Shown here piece after piece: positions 41,746-50,939 of a stretch of DNA of 64,000 nucleotides. A program made the translations under genes and the position numbers. The DNA comes from Egicoccus sp. AB-alg6-2. Lineage in GTDB: Bacteria; Actinomycetota; Nitriliruptoria; Nitriliruptorales; Nitriliruptoraceae. The notes under the pieces were generated by a model that was not told the DNA's origin, did no database searches, and worked only from the letters and a program-made list of their open reading frames with translations. Location of the stretch: the NCBI RefSeq assembly GCF_041821025.1, contig NZ_JBGUAY010000002.1, positions 434,001 through 498,000 on the forward strand. The letters run 5' to 3'. Every line of letters begins with the position of its first letter. The stretch's first letter is position 1.

Positions 41746-41937
41746 TCAGCGGCTGGCGACCAGCAGGAAGACGCCCGCGACGACGACCGCGAGCAGCAGG
41801 CCGACGACACCGGCGAGCCAGGTGCCGACCACCGTCAGTCCGACGGCCACCGCGATGATCCAGCCGCGACGGGCGAAGGCGGGTTCGTTCTCGCGGTCGG
41901 CGCCCGGCCGTGGTGTGCCCGGTCCGTTGTCGGCCAT
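41746..41937 (-). CDS. Small membrane protein
   Basis: 63 aa. The ATG follows GGGGAGC by about 7 nt. A polar N-terminus of about 24 residues, then a hydrophobic hairpin from about 26 to 62 (GWIIAVAVGLTVVGTWLAG, then GLLLAVVVAGVFLLVA) gives one or two membrane helices. A longer frame to 41988 lacks a ribosome site. Function unknown; no family recognised. Confidence 0.6.
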   Translation of the reverse strand: MADNGPGTPRPGADRENEPAFARRGWIIAVAVGLTVVGTWLAGVVGLLLAVVVAGVFLLVASR

Positions 41938-42036
41938 GGCGGTGCTCCCCGTCTCGGCTCCACCGTAGGGCTGGTCGCGCCCCACCATGAGGTGCCCGTC
42001 ACGTTCGGACGACCGTGAGCCAAGCTCGGCCCGTCG

Positions 42037-42291
42037 TCACCGTGGCAGGCGTGCCCGAGCCCAGGCAAGGGCGCCGGGCGCCAGTCCCCTGCACTTGGGC
42101 ACCTCGTGCACTTCGGCCACCAGCAGCGGCGCGCCGGCCGGCAACGCGTCCTTGACGGCGTGGTAGACGGCCGAGCGGTGCTGGTCGCTGTCGACGAACG
42201 CCAGGCCGGCCTCGACGGGACGGACCTCGGTCCAGGGGCCCTCGGTGCCGGCGGCCAGTTGCTGGCCGGGCGTTGCGACGAGGTAGAGCAC
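42037..42291 (-). CDS. Hypothetical small protein
   Basis: 84 aa from a GTG with GAGGAC about 7 nt upstream. The reading VLYLVATPGQQLAAGTEG, then VDSDQHRSAVYHAVK and LLVAEVHEVPKCRG, looks like an ordinary folded cytoplasmic protein with codon use like its neighbours. An alternative start at 42360 would add 23 residues. Function unknown. Confidence 0.5.
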   Translation of the reverse strand: MLYLVATPGQQLAAGTEGPWTEVRPVEAGLAFVDSDQHRSAVYHAVKDALPAGAPLLVAEVHEVPKCRGLAPGALAWARARLPR

Positions 42292-42438
42292 GGGTCCGTC
42301 CTCTTCTGCGGCCAGTGGGTGGCAGCGTAGGCAGGGCCTCGCCACCTCCCTGCGGATCATGGCCGGCCCGGTCCCATGGCCGTGCTGCCGTCGCCGCCGA
42401 CCGCTCTAGCGTGACGCGACGGACCGCAGGAGGTGGGC

Positions 42439-43437
42439 ATGGTCACCGTCGGTTTCCACGCATCGCACGAGCAACTCCGGCCCAGCGACGCCCTGGCCGC
42501 CGTTCGTCACGCCACGGCCGCCGGCTTCCAGGCCGCGATGTGCTCGGACCATCTCGCGCCCTGGAGCGCCCGACAGGGGGAGTCCGGCTTCGCGTGGTCG
42601 TGGCTCGGGGCGGCGCTCGAGGCGACCGACGTCTCGTTCGGCGTCGTCTCCGCCCCCGGCCAGCGCTACCACCCGGTCATCGCCGCACAGGCCATCGCGA
42701 CGCTCGGCGAGATGTATCCCGGGCGGTTCTGGGCGGCCCTCGGTTCCGGCGAGAACGTCAACGAGCACGTGACCGGCGACCGCTGGCCCGACAAGCCGAC
42801 GCGTGACGCGCGCCTGCTCGAGTGTGTCGAGGTGATGCGTGCACTGCTGGCGGGGGAGGAGGTCACCCACGACGGGCTGATCCGTGTCGACCGTGCCAGG
42901 TTGTGGAGCCTGCCCGAGCAGATGCCCGCTCTGGTCGGGGCCGCGGTCAGCGCGCAGACCGCCGGCATCGTCGGTGGCTGGGCGGACGGCCTCATCACGG
43001 TCAACCAGCCGCTGGACACGCTCGAGCGGGTCATCGGCGCCTTCCGCGACGGCGGGGGCGACGGGAAGCCGGTGTACGTCCAGGTGCATGTGTCCTGGGC
43101 ACCGGACGAGGACACGGCGCTCGCCATCGCCCACGACCAGTGGCGCAGCAACGTCTTCTCGTCCGAGTTGGCGTGGAACCTCGCCTTTCCCGAGCAGTTC
43201 GACGCCGCGGCGGAGCACGTGACGCCAGACGCCGTCCGGGAACCGGTCCTGGTCTCGGCCGACCTCGACCAGCACGTGGAGTGGCTGTCGGCGATCGCCG
43301 CGCTGGGGGTCGACGGGCTCTATCTGCACCACGTCGGACAACGGCAGGACGAGTTCGTCGACGCCTTCGCCGAGCACGTGCTGCCACATCTGACGGGGAA
43401 CGGGATGTCGACCGGCGCCGAGAGGAACGCGTCGTGA
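42439..43437 (+). CDS. LLM-class flavin-dependent oxidoreductase
   Basis: 332 aa luciferase-like monooxygenase fold. AGGAGG ends 5 nt before the ATG at 42439. Landmarks: VTVGFHASHEQ (2-11), AAMCSDHLAPWSARQGESGFAW in part, LGEMYPGRFWAALGSGENVNEH, and GGWADGLITVN. It resembles the subfamily described as probable FMN-dependent, non-F420 LLM oxidoreductases (TIGR03885-like); F420 use cannot be excluded. The stop overlaps the GH13 gene start (GTGA), so the two are translationally coupled. Substrate unknown. Confidence 0.85.
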   Translation: MVTVGFHASHEQLRPSDALAAVRHATAAGFQAAMCSDHLAPWSARQGESGFAWSWLGAALEATDVSFGVVSAPGQRYHPVIAAQAIATLGEMYPGRFWAALGSGENVNEHVTGDRWPDKPTRDARLLECVEVMRALLAGEEVTHDGLIRVDRARLWSLPEQMPALVGAAVSAQTAGIVGGWADGLITVNQPLDTLERVIGAFRDGGGDGKPVYVQVHVSWAPDEDTALAIAHDQWRSNVFSSELAWNLAFPEQFDAAAEHVTPDAVREPVLVSADLDQHVEWLSAIAALGVDGLYLHHVGQRQDEFVDAFAEHVLPHLTGNGMSTGAERNAS

Positions 43438-45092
43438 GTACCGCCCGCACCGCCGACCTGTGGTGGAAGAACGCCGTCTTCTACTGCCTCGACGCCGAGA
43501 CCTTCCGTGACAGCGACGGCGACGGCGCCGGTGACCTGGTCGGTCTGACCGAACGGATCGACTACCTCGCCGGCCTCGGGATCACGTGCCTGTGGCTGAT
43601 GCCGTTCTATCCCTCGCCCAACCGCGACGACGGCTACGACATCACCGACTACTACGGCGTCGACGACCGACTCGGAACCCTCGGCGACTTCGTCGCGCTG
43701 GTCCGCACGGCGAAGGACCGTGGGCTCCGCGTCATCATCGACCTGGTCATCAACCACACCTCGGACCAGCATCCGTGGTTCCGGACGGCGCGTCGCAGCG
43801 CCAACTCGAGGTTCCGCGACTACTACGTGTGGCAGGACGAGCCGCAGGACGAACCCGACGCCGAGGTGGTGTTCCCCGACGCCGAGGACAGCATCTGGTC
43901 GTGGGACGAACAGGCGCAGCAGTGGTATCTGCACCACTTCTACGGCCATCAGCCCGACCTCAACATCGCCAGCCCCGCCGTGCGCGAGGAGATGGCCAAG
44001 ATCGCCGGGTTCTGGCTCGAGCTCGGCGTCGACGGCTTCCGCGTCGACGCGGTGCCCTACCTGCTCGAGACGGGCGGCATCGACGGTGAGCTGCAACTCG
44101 ACCCGCACTCCTACCTCAAGGACCTGCGCTCGTTCATCGCGCGGCGACGCGGTGACGCGGTGCTGCTCGGCGAGGTGAACCTGCCAACGGACGAACTCGT
44201 GGCGTACTTCGGCGACGAGCAGGCCGACGAGATCCAGATGCTGTTCGCGTTCCCGCTGATGCAGCAGCTCTACCTGTCCCTCGCCCGGCAGGACGCCCGT
44301 CCGCTCGCCGCGGCCGTGCGCGAACTCCCCGAGGTCTCCGAGCAGAGCCAGTGGGCGATCTTCGTGCGCAACCACGACGAGCTCACCCTCGACAAGCTCA
44401 GCGACGACGAACGCGAGGAGGTGTTCGCCGCGTTCGGCCCCGACGAGTCGATGCAGCTGTTCGGTCGTGGGCTGCGCCGACGGCTGCCGCCGATGCTCGA
44501 CGGCGACCAGCAACGCCTGCGGCTCGTGTACAGCCTGATGTTCTCGTTGCCGGGCAGCCCCGTGCTGTTCTACGGCGAGGAGATCGGCATGGGGGAGAAC
44601 CTCGACATCGAGGGACGACTCAGCGTCCGCACCCCGATGCAGTGGACCGATGGAAAGAATGCCGGCTTTTCCGACGCCCGCCCGTCGCGCCTGCGGCGGC
44701 CCGTCACCGAAGGGCAGTTCGGTCCGCTGGCGGTCAACGTCAGCGACCAGGAACGGGACCCGGACTCGCTGCTGAACTGGATGCAGCGCCTGATCCGTCG
44801 CCGCCGCGAGACGCCCGAGTTCGGTTGGGGCGCCTGGCAGCTGCTGGACACCGGTGACGACGCGGTGCTCGGCCACCAGTGCGACTGGGAGGGGCGGCGC
44901 GTTCTCGCCCTGCACAACCTGTCCTCGTCGCCTCGGGAGCTGCGCGTCGCGGTTCCCGACACCGGGGCCTCGGAGGTGGTCGACCTGCTCGGCAGTGACG
45001 GCAAGGCGCTCGAGCTCGAGAACGGACGACTCGAGTTGAAACTGGAGGGCTACGGCTACCGCTGGCTGCGGGTCCGGCCGTCGACGGCCTGA
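43434..45092 (+). CDS. GH13 alpha-glucosidase/trehalose synthase-like enzyme
   Basis: 552 aa GH13 barrel. FRDSDGDGAGDLVGL (24-38) is the subfamily calcium-loop region; DGYDITDY, IIDLVINHTS (101-110), nucleophile Asp205 (GFRVDAVPYL), acid/base Glu247 (LLGEVNL) and transition-state Asp315 (VRNHDEL) are all intact. SPVLFYGEEIGMGEN and TPMQWTDGKNAGFS follow, and the C-terminal beta domain ends at about 550. The pattern is closest to trehalose synthase (maltose-trehalose interconversion), but alpha-glucosidase activity is possible. Trehalose would serve as an osmolyte. Coupled to the LLM oxidoreductase upstream. Confidence 0.9.
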   Translation: MSTARTADLWWKNAVFYCLDAETFRDSDGDGAGDLVGLTERIDYLAGLGITCLWLMPFYPSPNRDDGYDITDYYGVDDRLGTLGDFVALVRTAKDRGLRVIIDLVINHTSDQHPWFRTARRSANSRFRDYYVWQDEPQDEPDAEVVFPDAEDSIWSWDEQAQQWYLHHFYGHQPDLNIASPAVREEMAKIAGFWLELGVDGFRVDAVPYLLETGGIDGELQLDPHSYLKDLRSFIARRRGDAVLLGEVNLPTDELVAYFGDEQADEIQMLFAFPLMQQLYLSLARQDARPLAAAVRELPEVSEQSQWAIFVRNHDELTLDKLSDDEREEVFAAFGPDESMQLFGRGLRRRLPPMLDGDQQRLRLVYSLMFSLPGSPVLFYGEEIGMGENLDIEGRLSVRTPMQWTDGKNAGFSDARPSRLRRPVTEGQFGPLAVNVSDQERDPDSLLNWMQRLIRRRRETPEFGWGAWQLLDTGDDAVLGHQCDWEGRRVLALHNLSSSPRELRVAVPDTGASEVVDLLGSDGKALELENGRLELKLEGYGYRWLRVRPSTA

Positions 45093-45210
45093 CGCCGATC
45101 GCATCCTCACCGCTTCCATACGGCGTGACGCGAAATCCTGATACCGCCCTCACGGGATCGCGCCCATGATCACCACATGGCCGACGCACCCCCGACGTCG
45201 GCGCACCTCC

Positions 45211-45280
45211 GGGCCGGCGCGGGACGCGGCTTTCACCCACTCCCCGTCTCGGTGAAGGCGATCATTCCCCGCGCCGGCCC
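45211..45280. terminator. Large inverted repeat between convergent genes
   Basis: GGGCCGGCGCGGG at 45211-45223 pairs perfectly with 45268-45280. The 44-nt loop carries a smaller stem (TTTCACC with GGTGAAG). It lies between the GH13 gene and the convergent kinase gene, so it probably terminates both transcripts. The rest of 45093-45298 holds nothing recognised. Confidence 0.6.
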
Positions 45281-45298
45281 GCCATCCTCGTTCCGGCG

Positions 45299-46828
45299 TC
45301 AGCCGCTCGGCGTGAGGTGGGCATGCCCGTCGCCGCCGATGCCGATGCCGGCCAGTTCGACGACGACGCGCAGGCCGCTCGGCACGTTGTGCTCGACCCA
45401 GGCGCGTCCGCCGTGCAGTTGCGCGAACTCGGCGACCAGTGCCAGCCCGACGCCGGTGCCGGGACTCGGGTGCTGGTCGTCAGCGCGGTAGAACGGTTGG
45501 ACGAGCTGGTTCAGGTCGTCGGCGGCGACCCCGGGCCCGCTGTCCGACACCTCCAGGCGGCAGCCCTCGGCGCCGAAACGCTCGACCGACACCGACACCT
45601 CCGCCCCGGGCGCGTACTTGGCGGCGTTGGTCAGCAGGTTCACCAGGATGCGGTCGAGCTGGACGGGGTCGGCGCACACCTGCAGGTGCTCCGGCGCGTC
45701 GAGCGAGACCAGCGCACGATGGTCGGACGAGGCGATGGCGCGCCGGACCACGTCGACGGCGTCGACGTACTCCGGCTCCGCGTACAGGGTGCCACGCGCC
45801 AGACGGTCCACGTCGAGCAGGTCGTCGAGCAGGCGCTGCATCCGCTCCGCGTGGTCGGCGAGCGCGTCCTCGATCTGGTCCCGCCGGCCCGTCGGCAGTC
45901 GACCGCGCAGGCGCTGCAGGGTGTTGGCCATCCCCTGGACCACCGCGAGTGGGGTGCGCAGCTCGTGCGAGACCGCGCTGAGGAAGGCGTTCTTGAGCTC
46001 GTCGAGGCCCCGCAGGCGTTCGGCGGCCTCCTGCTCCAACGCCGCGGCCCGGCGCAGCTCGGCTTCGGTCGCACGCTGTGCCGTGATGTCCTTGACGGTG
46101 CCGAACATGCGCACGGTGCGGCCCTCGTCGACGACCGACTCGCCCCGCTCCCACACCACGACCTCGCGACCGTCCGGGCGCCGCAGCCGGTACTCGGTGC
46201 TGAACGAGGTGCCGTGCGCGAGCGCGTCGCCGACGTCACGTTCGAGCGCCTCGCGGTCCTCGGGCACCGCCATCTCCAGCAGCTGCGCGAAGCTGAACGG
46301 CTCGGACGGGTCGGTGCCGAAGATCTGGTGGAGCCCGTCGGAGAGATAGGCGCTGTCGTGCGCGACCTCCCACTCCCACACCCCGATGCCGGCCGCCTGT
46401 TCGGCCGCGGACAGCAGCCGGGCGTCGTGGGCGACACGGACGAAGGTCTCGACCCGGCCGGTGATGTCACGCCCGCTGCAGAACACCAGTCCGGTTTCCG
46501 CGTCGAGTGCGGCCGACCAGCTGATGAACCGGTGCCCGCCGTCGCGGGTCGGCCACCGGTTCTCGAAGTCACCGACGGTGCGGCCGGCCAACACGTCCGA
46601 CTCCCACAGGCTCCAGGTGCGACGGCGGTCGCTCTCGCTCAGGAAGTCGCCGAAGGGGCGACCCACGAGGTCCTCGGCCGACCAGCCCAGCAGCCGGTGC
46701 CAGGCCGGGTTGACCGCGCGGAAGGAGCCGTCCCGGTCGATGGCGCAGAGAAGGTCCGGCGAGACCCGCGCGAGCGCGCTCAGCCACTGCTCACCGACCT
46801 CCGAGAGGTCACGTGCCTCGCCGTGCAT
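45299..46828 (-). CDS. PAS-PAS sensor histidine kinase
   Basis: 509 aa soluble kinase. First PAS at about 15-125 (DLLCAIDRDGSFRAVN, CSGRDITGR), second PAS/PAC at about 140-255 (GVWEWEVAHDSAYLSD, FGTVKDITAQ). Dimerisation helix with phospho-His288 (SHELRTPL). ATPase domain with NLLTNAAKYAP, DSGPGV and GTGVGLAL. No membrane helix and no partner regulator next to it, so an orphan kinase. Signal unknown; PAS domains can bind flavin, haem or small ligands. Confidence 0.93.
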   Translation of the reverse strand: MHGEARDLSEVGEQWLSALARVSPDLLCAIDRDGSFRAVNPAWHRLLGWSAEDLVGRPFGDFLSESDRRRTWSLWESDVLAGRTVGDFENRWPTRDGGHRFISWSAALDAETGLVFCSGRDITGRVETFVRVAHDARLLSAAEQAAGIGVWEWEVAHDSAYLSDGLHQIFGTDPSEPFSFAQLLEMAVPEDREALERDVGDALAHGTSFSTEYRLRRPDGREVVVWERGESVVDEGRTVRMFGTVKDITAQRATEAELRRAAALEQEAAERLRGLDELKNAFLSAVSHELRTPLAVVQGMANTLQRLRGRLPTGRRDQIEDALADHAERMQRLLDDLLDVDRLARGTLYAEPEYVDAVDVVRRAIASSDHRALVSLDAPEHLQVCADPVQLDRILVNLLTNAAKYAPGAEVSVSVERFGAEGCRLEVSDSGPGVAADDLNQLVQPFYRADDQHPSPGTGVGLALVAEFAQLHGGRAWVEHNVPSGLRVVVELAGIGIGGDGHAHLTPSG

Positions 46829-47102
46829 GGCCCGTCCCCGTCCACCGCACGGGCTGGGACCCGCGCACCGCCACCGACCGGCACGGTAGCGCGGTCAGAG
46901 GCTCCTGGCGTGGGCGACACGCGTCCGGAGATGCCTCCGAGCTCGGGCAGCAGGATCAACGTCGCGCTACCGATCAGCAGCCCGACCAGCGCACACAAGG
47001 CGGTGTTCCTCGAGTTTTGCGGTTGTCCGCGTCGTGTCGGCCCGGCAAGCTGAGCGCTCACCGGGCCGACCCGACACGTGACCGACCTGGGCCGTCAGGC
47101 GG

Positions 47103-50100
47103 TCAGCGGACGCGAGGTCCCGGCGTGTGCGCCGGAGGGCCGGGCTGGTGTGGCGGGGGACCCGGCACGTGCGCCGGTGGACCCGGCTGCGCGGTTCCGA
47201 CCGGCGGGAACAGGGTGATGGAGGTCGGGTTCGGGTTGGCGGCCAGGCGGGCACCGGTGGTCTCGGGCGCCTGGTCGGTCAGCTCGAGCAGACCGTGCAT
47301 CTCGATGCTGCCGTCCGCGGCGATCTCCGGACGCACCACCTCGGTGTCGAGGCTGGCGAACCAGTCGTCGGCCACGCGGACGCCCTCGGAGTTGCGGCTG
47401 GCGTCCCGGCTTCCCGACCCGGCGTAGGTGAGGAAGTTCGACGGATCGGTGGTGATGTCGTCGTCCTGGCCGCGCAGGTTGACCTGGTCGGCCTGGCTGG
47501 CGACGTACGAGAGCACGCCGGTGGCCCGGTAGTCGGTCTGGGCGGCGCTGGTGGTCAGCTGCAGGTTCATCCCGCTGGCCGCCGGCAGCACCAGCCCGTT
47601 CCGGTAGGCGGTCACGTCGACGACGCGCACGTCCGGGCCGGAGTTGGAGGTGATGCCCTTGGCGAGGTTGTCGAACGCGACCGAGTTCCGCAGCACGTGC
47701 TGGCCCGGCATGTTCTCGCCGCCGAGCTTGAACCCGTTGCCCTCGCCGAGGAGCGACTCGTCGTCCTCGAGCCAGCCGTTGCGGTACGCCACCGAGTGCT
47801 CCACGACCACGTTGCCGATCACGCCCGTGGTCGACTTGGCGTACAGGTCCCAGCCGTCGTCGATGTTGTGGTGCGCGATGCAGTAGCGGAACACGTTGCC
47901 GTCGCCCACGGTGAGCTTGGCGGCGAAGCCGTCGGCGTCGTTCGCCAGCGGGTCGGCGTTGTTGTGCGCCACGCTGGACAGCACGAGGTTGTGCGACGGC
48001 CACAGTTCGTAGGGCTCGTTCTCGTTGCCCGAGATCTGCACGCCCGTGTCACCGTTGTGGTGCGACTCGATCCGCTCGACCACGTTGTGGTGGCCCGAGA
48101 CGAGCAGCGGCTTCTGGTAGCCGCGGGACCCCGTGATCTCGAGGTCGTACAGGTGCCAGTGGTCACCGCGCAGCCGGATGCCGCCGGAGGAGGAGTCGGA
48201 CAGGTCGAGGGTCGCGCGCCCGTCGGGTTCGGACATCAGCGTGATCGGCGCGTCAACGGTGCCGTCGTTGCCGCGGTCGATCGTGATCGCCCGGGTCGGC
48301 CGGTAGGTACCTGACCTCAGCACGACCTGCTGGCCGGGCTGGGCGAAACCGATGGCCGTGTGCAGGTCCAGCGGACGTCGCGGGGTCCCGTCGCCGTCGG
48401 CATTCCCGTCCGGAGCGACATGGATCGCCTGACCGGGCTGGCCGAACCGGGCCACCGTGATGGTGAGGTCGGTCGTGTGGACGTCGTAGGAGGACAGGTC
48501 CTCGTACGCGCCGAGTTGGGGCTGCTCCTCGCGCGGCGCCGGCGCGAGTTCGGCGACGAACTCGTTCGCGCCGTCCTCCAACGCTGCGGTCAGGGAAACC
48601 CGCTCGCCGGGGGTCACCGGGGCGGTGCCGACGACCTCGCCGGCACCGTCCCGAAGCGTGACCTCGCCGCGGACGTTGGACACGAACGGGATGTCGAGCG
48701 TGTCGTGCGGCGTGGTGCGGGTGACGTCGGAGGTCAGGGTCGGCTCGATGTAGGTCGTCGGCCGCTCCAGGGGGGCGTCGTCGTCGTCCGGGTGGATCGT
48801 GGTGAACTCGATGTCGCGCACCTCGACCACGATCTTGCGGGCGACGAACACGCCGACGTAGTAGTCGTCTCCGTCCTGCTGCAGCAGCAGGTCGGGGTCG
48901 TAGTCGATGAGTTCCTCGGTCACGCCGTCGTGGCTCCAGAGCGCGTGGAAGCCGGTGTTGGACTTGCGCAACGTGTACTCGTACACATCGCCGTCGCGGA
49001 ACTTCGGCGGGTTGGCGTTGGATCCCTCGACCATGTCCTCCCGGTAGTTCCAGTCGAAGGGCACCGAGCGCGTCATGTCGCGGTCGGGTGTGGAGACGTC
49101 GGGGCGGTCGGTGTAGCCGGTGACGATCTTCAGGCCCGGGATCCCGTAGCGGTAGGAGACCGAACCGTCGGTCGTCCGTGCATGCTTGGCCGTCATCGCC
49201 CCGGCGTTGTTGAAGTAACGGGCCGAGCGGTCGCCGGGGACGAAGGTGTCGACCGCGATCACGCCGAAGCCGGACTGGTTGTCCTTGTTGCTGGCATCGA
49301 TCACCTCGAAGGTGGCCGAGAGCGTGAAGTTCTCCGTCTCGGGATCGATCCGCGTGTAGTGGTAGAGGAAGCCGTCCTCGGAGTCGGCGATCTTGCCGTT
49401 GTTCTCCCGCGTGTCGAACAGCAGGGCGCCGTCGTCGAGTTCGGTCACCGAGCCGTGGCTGCTGATGCCGGCGTGGGCGGTCAGCCATCGCTCGACGGTG
49501 TCGGCGACCGTGACCTCGTGAGGCGCCGAGGTGGTCGTGTCGTCACCGCGGTGGGCGGTCACCTGGAACTCGTACGTGGTGCCGGGGCTGAGGTCGGCGA
49601 CGTCGGCCTCGGCGTCGGTGACGCTCGGGCCGGCGGTCCAGTCGGTCGTGCCGGCCTCGCGGTGGTCGACCCGGTAGCCCTCGGCCTCGGGGACCGAGGT
49701 CCACGCCAGGCTGACGGTGGCGCGCCCGTCGCTGATGGCGGTGGTGAGTGCGGTGTGGATCTCGGCGGTGGCCAGCGGCAGCGTGAACGACGGTGCGGCG
49801 ACGCGCTCGGAGGACTTCTCCGTCTCCTCGTCGGTACGCGACAACGTGACCTGGACCTCGTAGTTCCCGGAGGCGGCCGGGGTCAGGGCGATGCTGCCGG
49901 CGTCACCAGGCGTGCCGGAGATGTTGGTGTCGACCACCTGTCCATCGGTGTCGAACAGGGTCGCGGTCGCGAGGTCGGCACCGGTGAAACCGACGACGCC
50001 GTCGTAGGCGACGACGATGTCGCCGGCGGACGTGGTCACGTCGGTGATGGTCGGGTCGGCCACGTCGTTCCAGGCGGGGCGTTGCGGTGGGGGACCGCCC

Positions 50101-50630
50101 TCGAGTTCGAGGTAGTAGATGTTCACGCCGGAGGATGGCGAGGCGACGTAGTAGTCACCCGCCTCCGGGACGATCAGCATCGCCTCGGGGATGTCGTTGG
50201 GGGCGCCGTAGGCGGGGACGCGGGCGAGCTCGGTGCCGTCGGTGCGGAACAGCGCCAGGGCGCGGTCGGCGCTCGAACTGCTGCTGAGGGCGTACACCCG
50301 GACCGTCGCCTCGCCGTCGGTGCTGAACCGCACCGAACGGGCCGTCGCGCTCCCGCCGCCGTTGAGCTTCAACCGCTGGGTGAAGGACATGCCGCCACCG
50401 GTCTTGTTGTTTCCGTCGACCTCGACGGGGCTGCTCTCGGTGGCCGTGACGGTGAATCGACCGACCTGGACGTTGCTGGTGAGGACGCCGGGCTCCATCG
50501 TCGACGCGTTCAGTACGTCTGCGTGCGTGTCGGCCATCGCGACGGCACTGAGGCCGGTCAGCGTCATCGCCGCGGTGACGAGCACCGCCAGCGACGCTCT
50601 GAGGCGTCTCCCGGGCATGGTGGTGTGCAT
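47103..50630 (-). CDS. Secreted PL9-type pectate lyase with FN3 domain
   Basis: 1175 aa. Signal peptide at residues 1-33 (RRLRASLAVLV, then cleavage near AVAMAD). Beta-rich N-terminal region, a fibronectin type III domain at about 290-380 (TVSLAWTSVPEAEGYRVDHR in part), a concanavalin-like region, then a right-handed beta-helix from about 735. The helix holds HHNGDTGVQISG, DADGFAAK near residue 897 and NIDDGWDLYAK near 920, the hallmark calcium-binding Asp and catalytic Lys region of PL9 pectate lyases. Pro-rich repeats close the C-terminus. GGGAG precedes the ATG. It would cleave polygalacturonate outside the cell and feed the uronate operon. Confidence 0.85.
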   Translation of the reverse strand: MHTTMPGRRLRASLAVLVTAAMTLTGLSAVAMADTHADVLNASTMEPGVLTSNVQVGRFTVTATESSPVEVDGNNKTGGGMSFTQRLKLNGGGSATARSVRFSTDGEATVRVYALSSSSSADRALALFRTDGTELARVPAYGAPNDIPEAMLIVPEAGDYYVASPSSGVNIYYLELEGGPPPQRPAWNDVADPTITDVTTSAGDIVVAYDGVVGFTGADLATATLFDTDGQVVDTNISGTPGDAGSIALTPAASGNYEVQVTLSRTDEETEKSSERVAAPSFTLPLATAEIHTALTTAISDGRATVSLAWTSVPEAEGYRVDHREAGTTDWTAGPSVTDAEADVADLSPGTTYEFQVTAHRGDDTTTSAPHEVTVADTVERWLTAHAGISSHGSVTELDDGALLFDTRENNGKIADSEDGFLYHYTRIDPETENFTLSATFEVIDASNKDNQSGFGVIAVDTFVPGDRSARYFNNAGAMTAKHARTTDGSVSYRYGIPGLKIVTGYTDRPDVSTPDRDMTRSVPFDWNYREDMVEGSNANPPKFRDGDVYEYTLRKSNTGFHALWSHDGVTEELIDYDPDLLLQQDGDDYYVGVFVARKIVVEVRDIEFTTIHPDDDDAPLERPTTYIEPTLTSDVTRTTPHDTLDIPFVSNVRGEVTLRDGAGEVVGTAPVTPGERVSLTAALEDGANEFVAELAPAPREEQPQLGAYEDLSSYDVHTTDLTITVARFGQPGQAIHVAPDGNADGDGTPRRPLDLHTAIGFAQPGQQVVLRSGTYRPTRAITIDRGNDGTVDAPITLMSEPDGRATLDLSDSSSGGIRLRGDHWHLYDLEITGSRGYQKPLLVSGHHNVVERIESHHNGDTGVQISGNENEPYELWPSHNLVLSSVAHNNADPLANDADGFAAKLTVGDGNVFRYCIAHHNIDDGWDLYAKSTTGVIGNVVVEHSVAYRNGWLEDDESLLGEGNGFKLGGENMPGQHVLRNSVAFDNLAKGITSNSGPDVRVVDVTAYRNGLVLPAASGMNLQLTTSAAQTDYRATGVLSYVASQADQVNLRGQDDDITTDPSNFLTYAGSGSRDASRNSEGVRVADDWFASLDTEVVRPEIAADGSIEMHGLLELTDQAPETTGARLAANPNPTSITLFPPVGTAQPGPPAHVPGPPPHQPGPPAHTPGPRVR

Positions 50631-50939
50631 GAGGGCTCCCTGTCTCCCAGGCCCGGCGGCCAGCCACGCGTCGAACGTTGGCTGTCTTCGGGGGACCGCT
50701 TCGGGCCGCTGCGGACGTGGCGGACTCCCGCATCGAGGCCCCCAACCGTCGCTGCGGAAAGCGCTTTCCCATCCGGCGGTTCGACCGTAGCCCTGCGTCC
50801 CGAGGCCGTCAAGAGGTCGAGTCCGGTCCCGCGCGGTCCCGTGCGGCGGCACACGGCCGGAGCAATTCCCACCGCCTCGTGAAGAGGAGATCGCCGCGGC
50901 GAGACCCGCCGTGACCGGGGGCGGGACGGCGATGCACCG
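50631..50939. other. Intergenic region upstream of the pectate lyase gene
   Basis: 309 bp with no supported gene. It contains the perfect palindrome at 50756-50769 and should hold the leftward promoter of the lyase. The stretch 50770-50939, next to the end of the SDR gene, shows no recognised element. Confidence 0.6.
50756..50769. promoter_or_regulatory. LacI-type operator palindrome
   Basis: Perfect 14-bp palindrome GGAAAGCGCTTTCC with a central CG step, the classic form of operators bound by LacI-family sugar regulators. It lies 126 bp upstream of the pectate lyase start and is the only copy noticed in the window. No LacI-family gene is present in the window, so the regulator would act from elsewhere. 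Confidence 0.7.

Noticed and set aside
46780-47061. 93-codon minus-strand frame with one hydrophobic stretch upstream of the kinase gene
   Set aside because: No ribosome site before the GTG, it overlaps the kinase start by 49 bp, and its second half is Arg/Pro-rich with no recognisable fold. Left as unassigned intergenic sequence.
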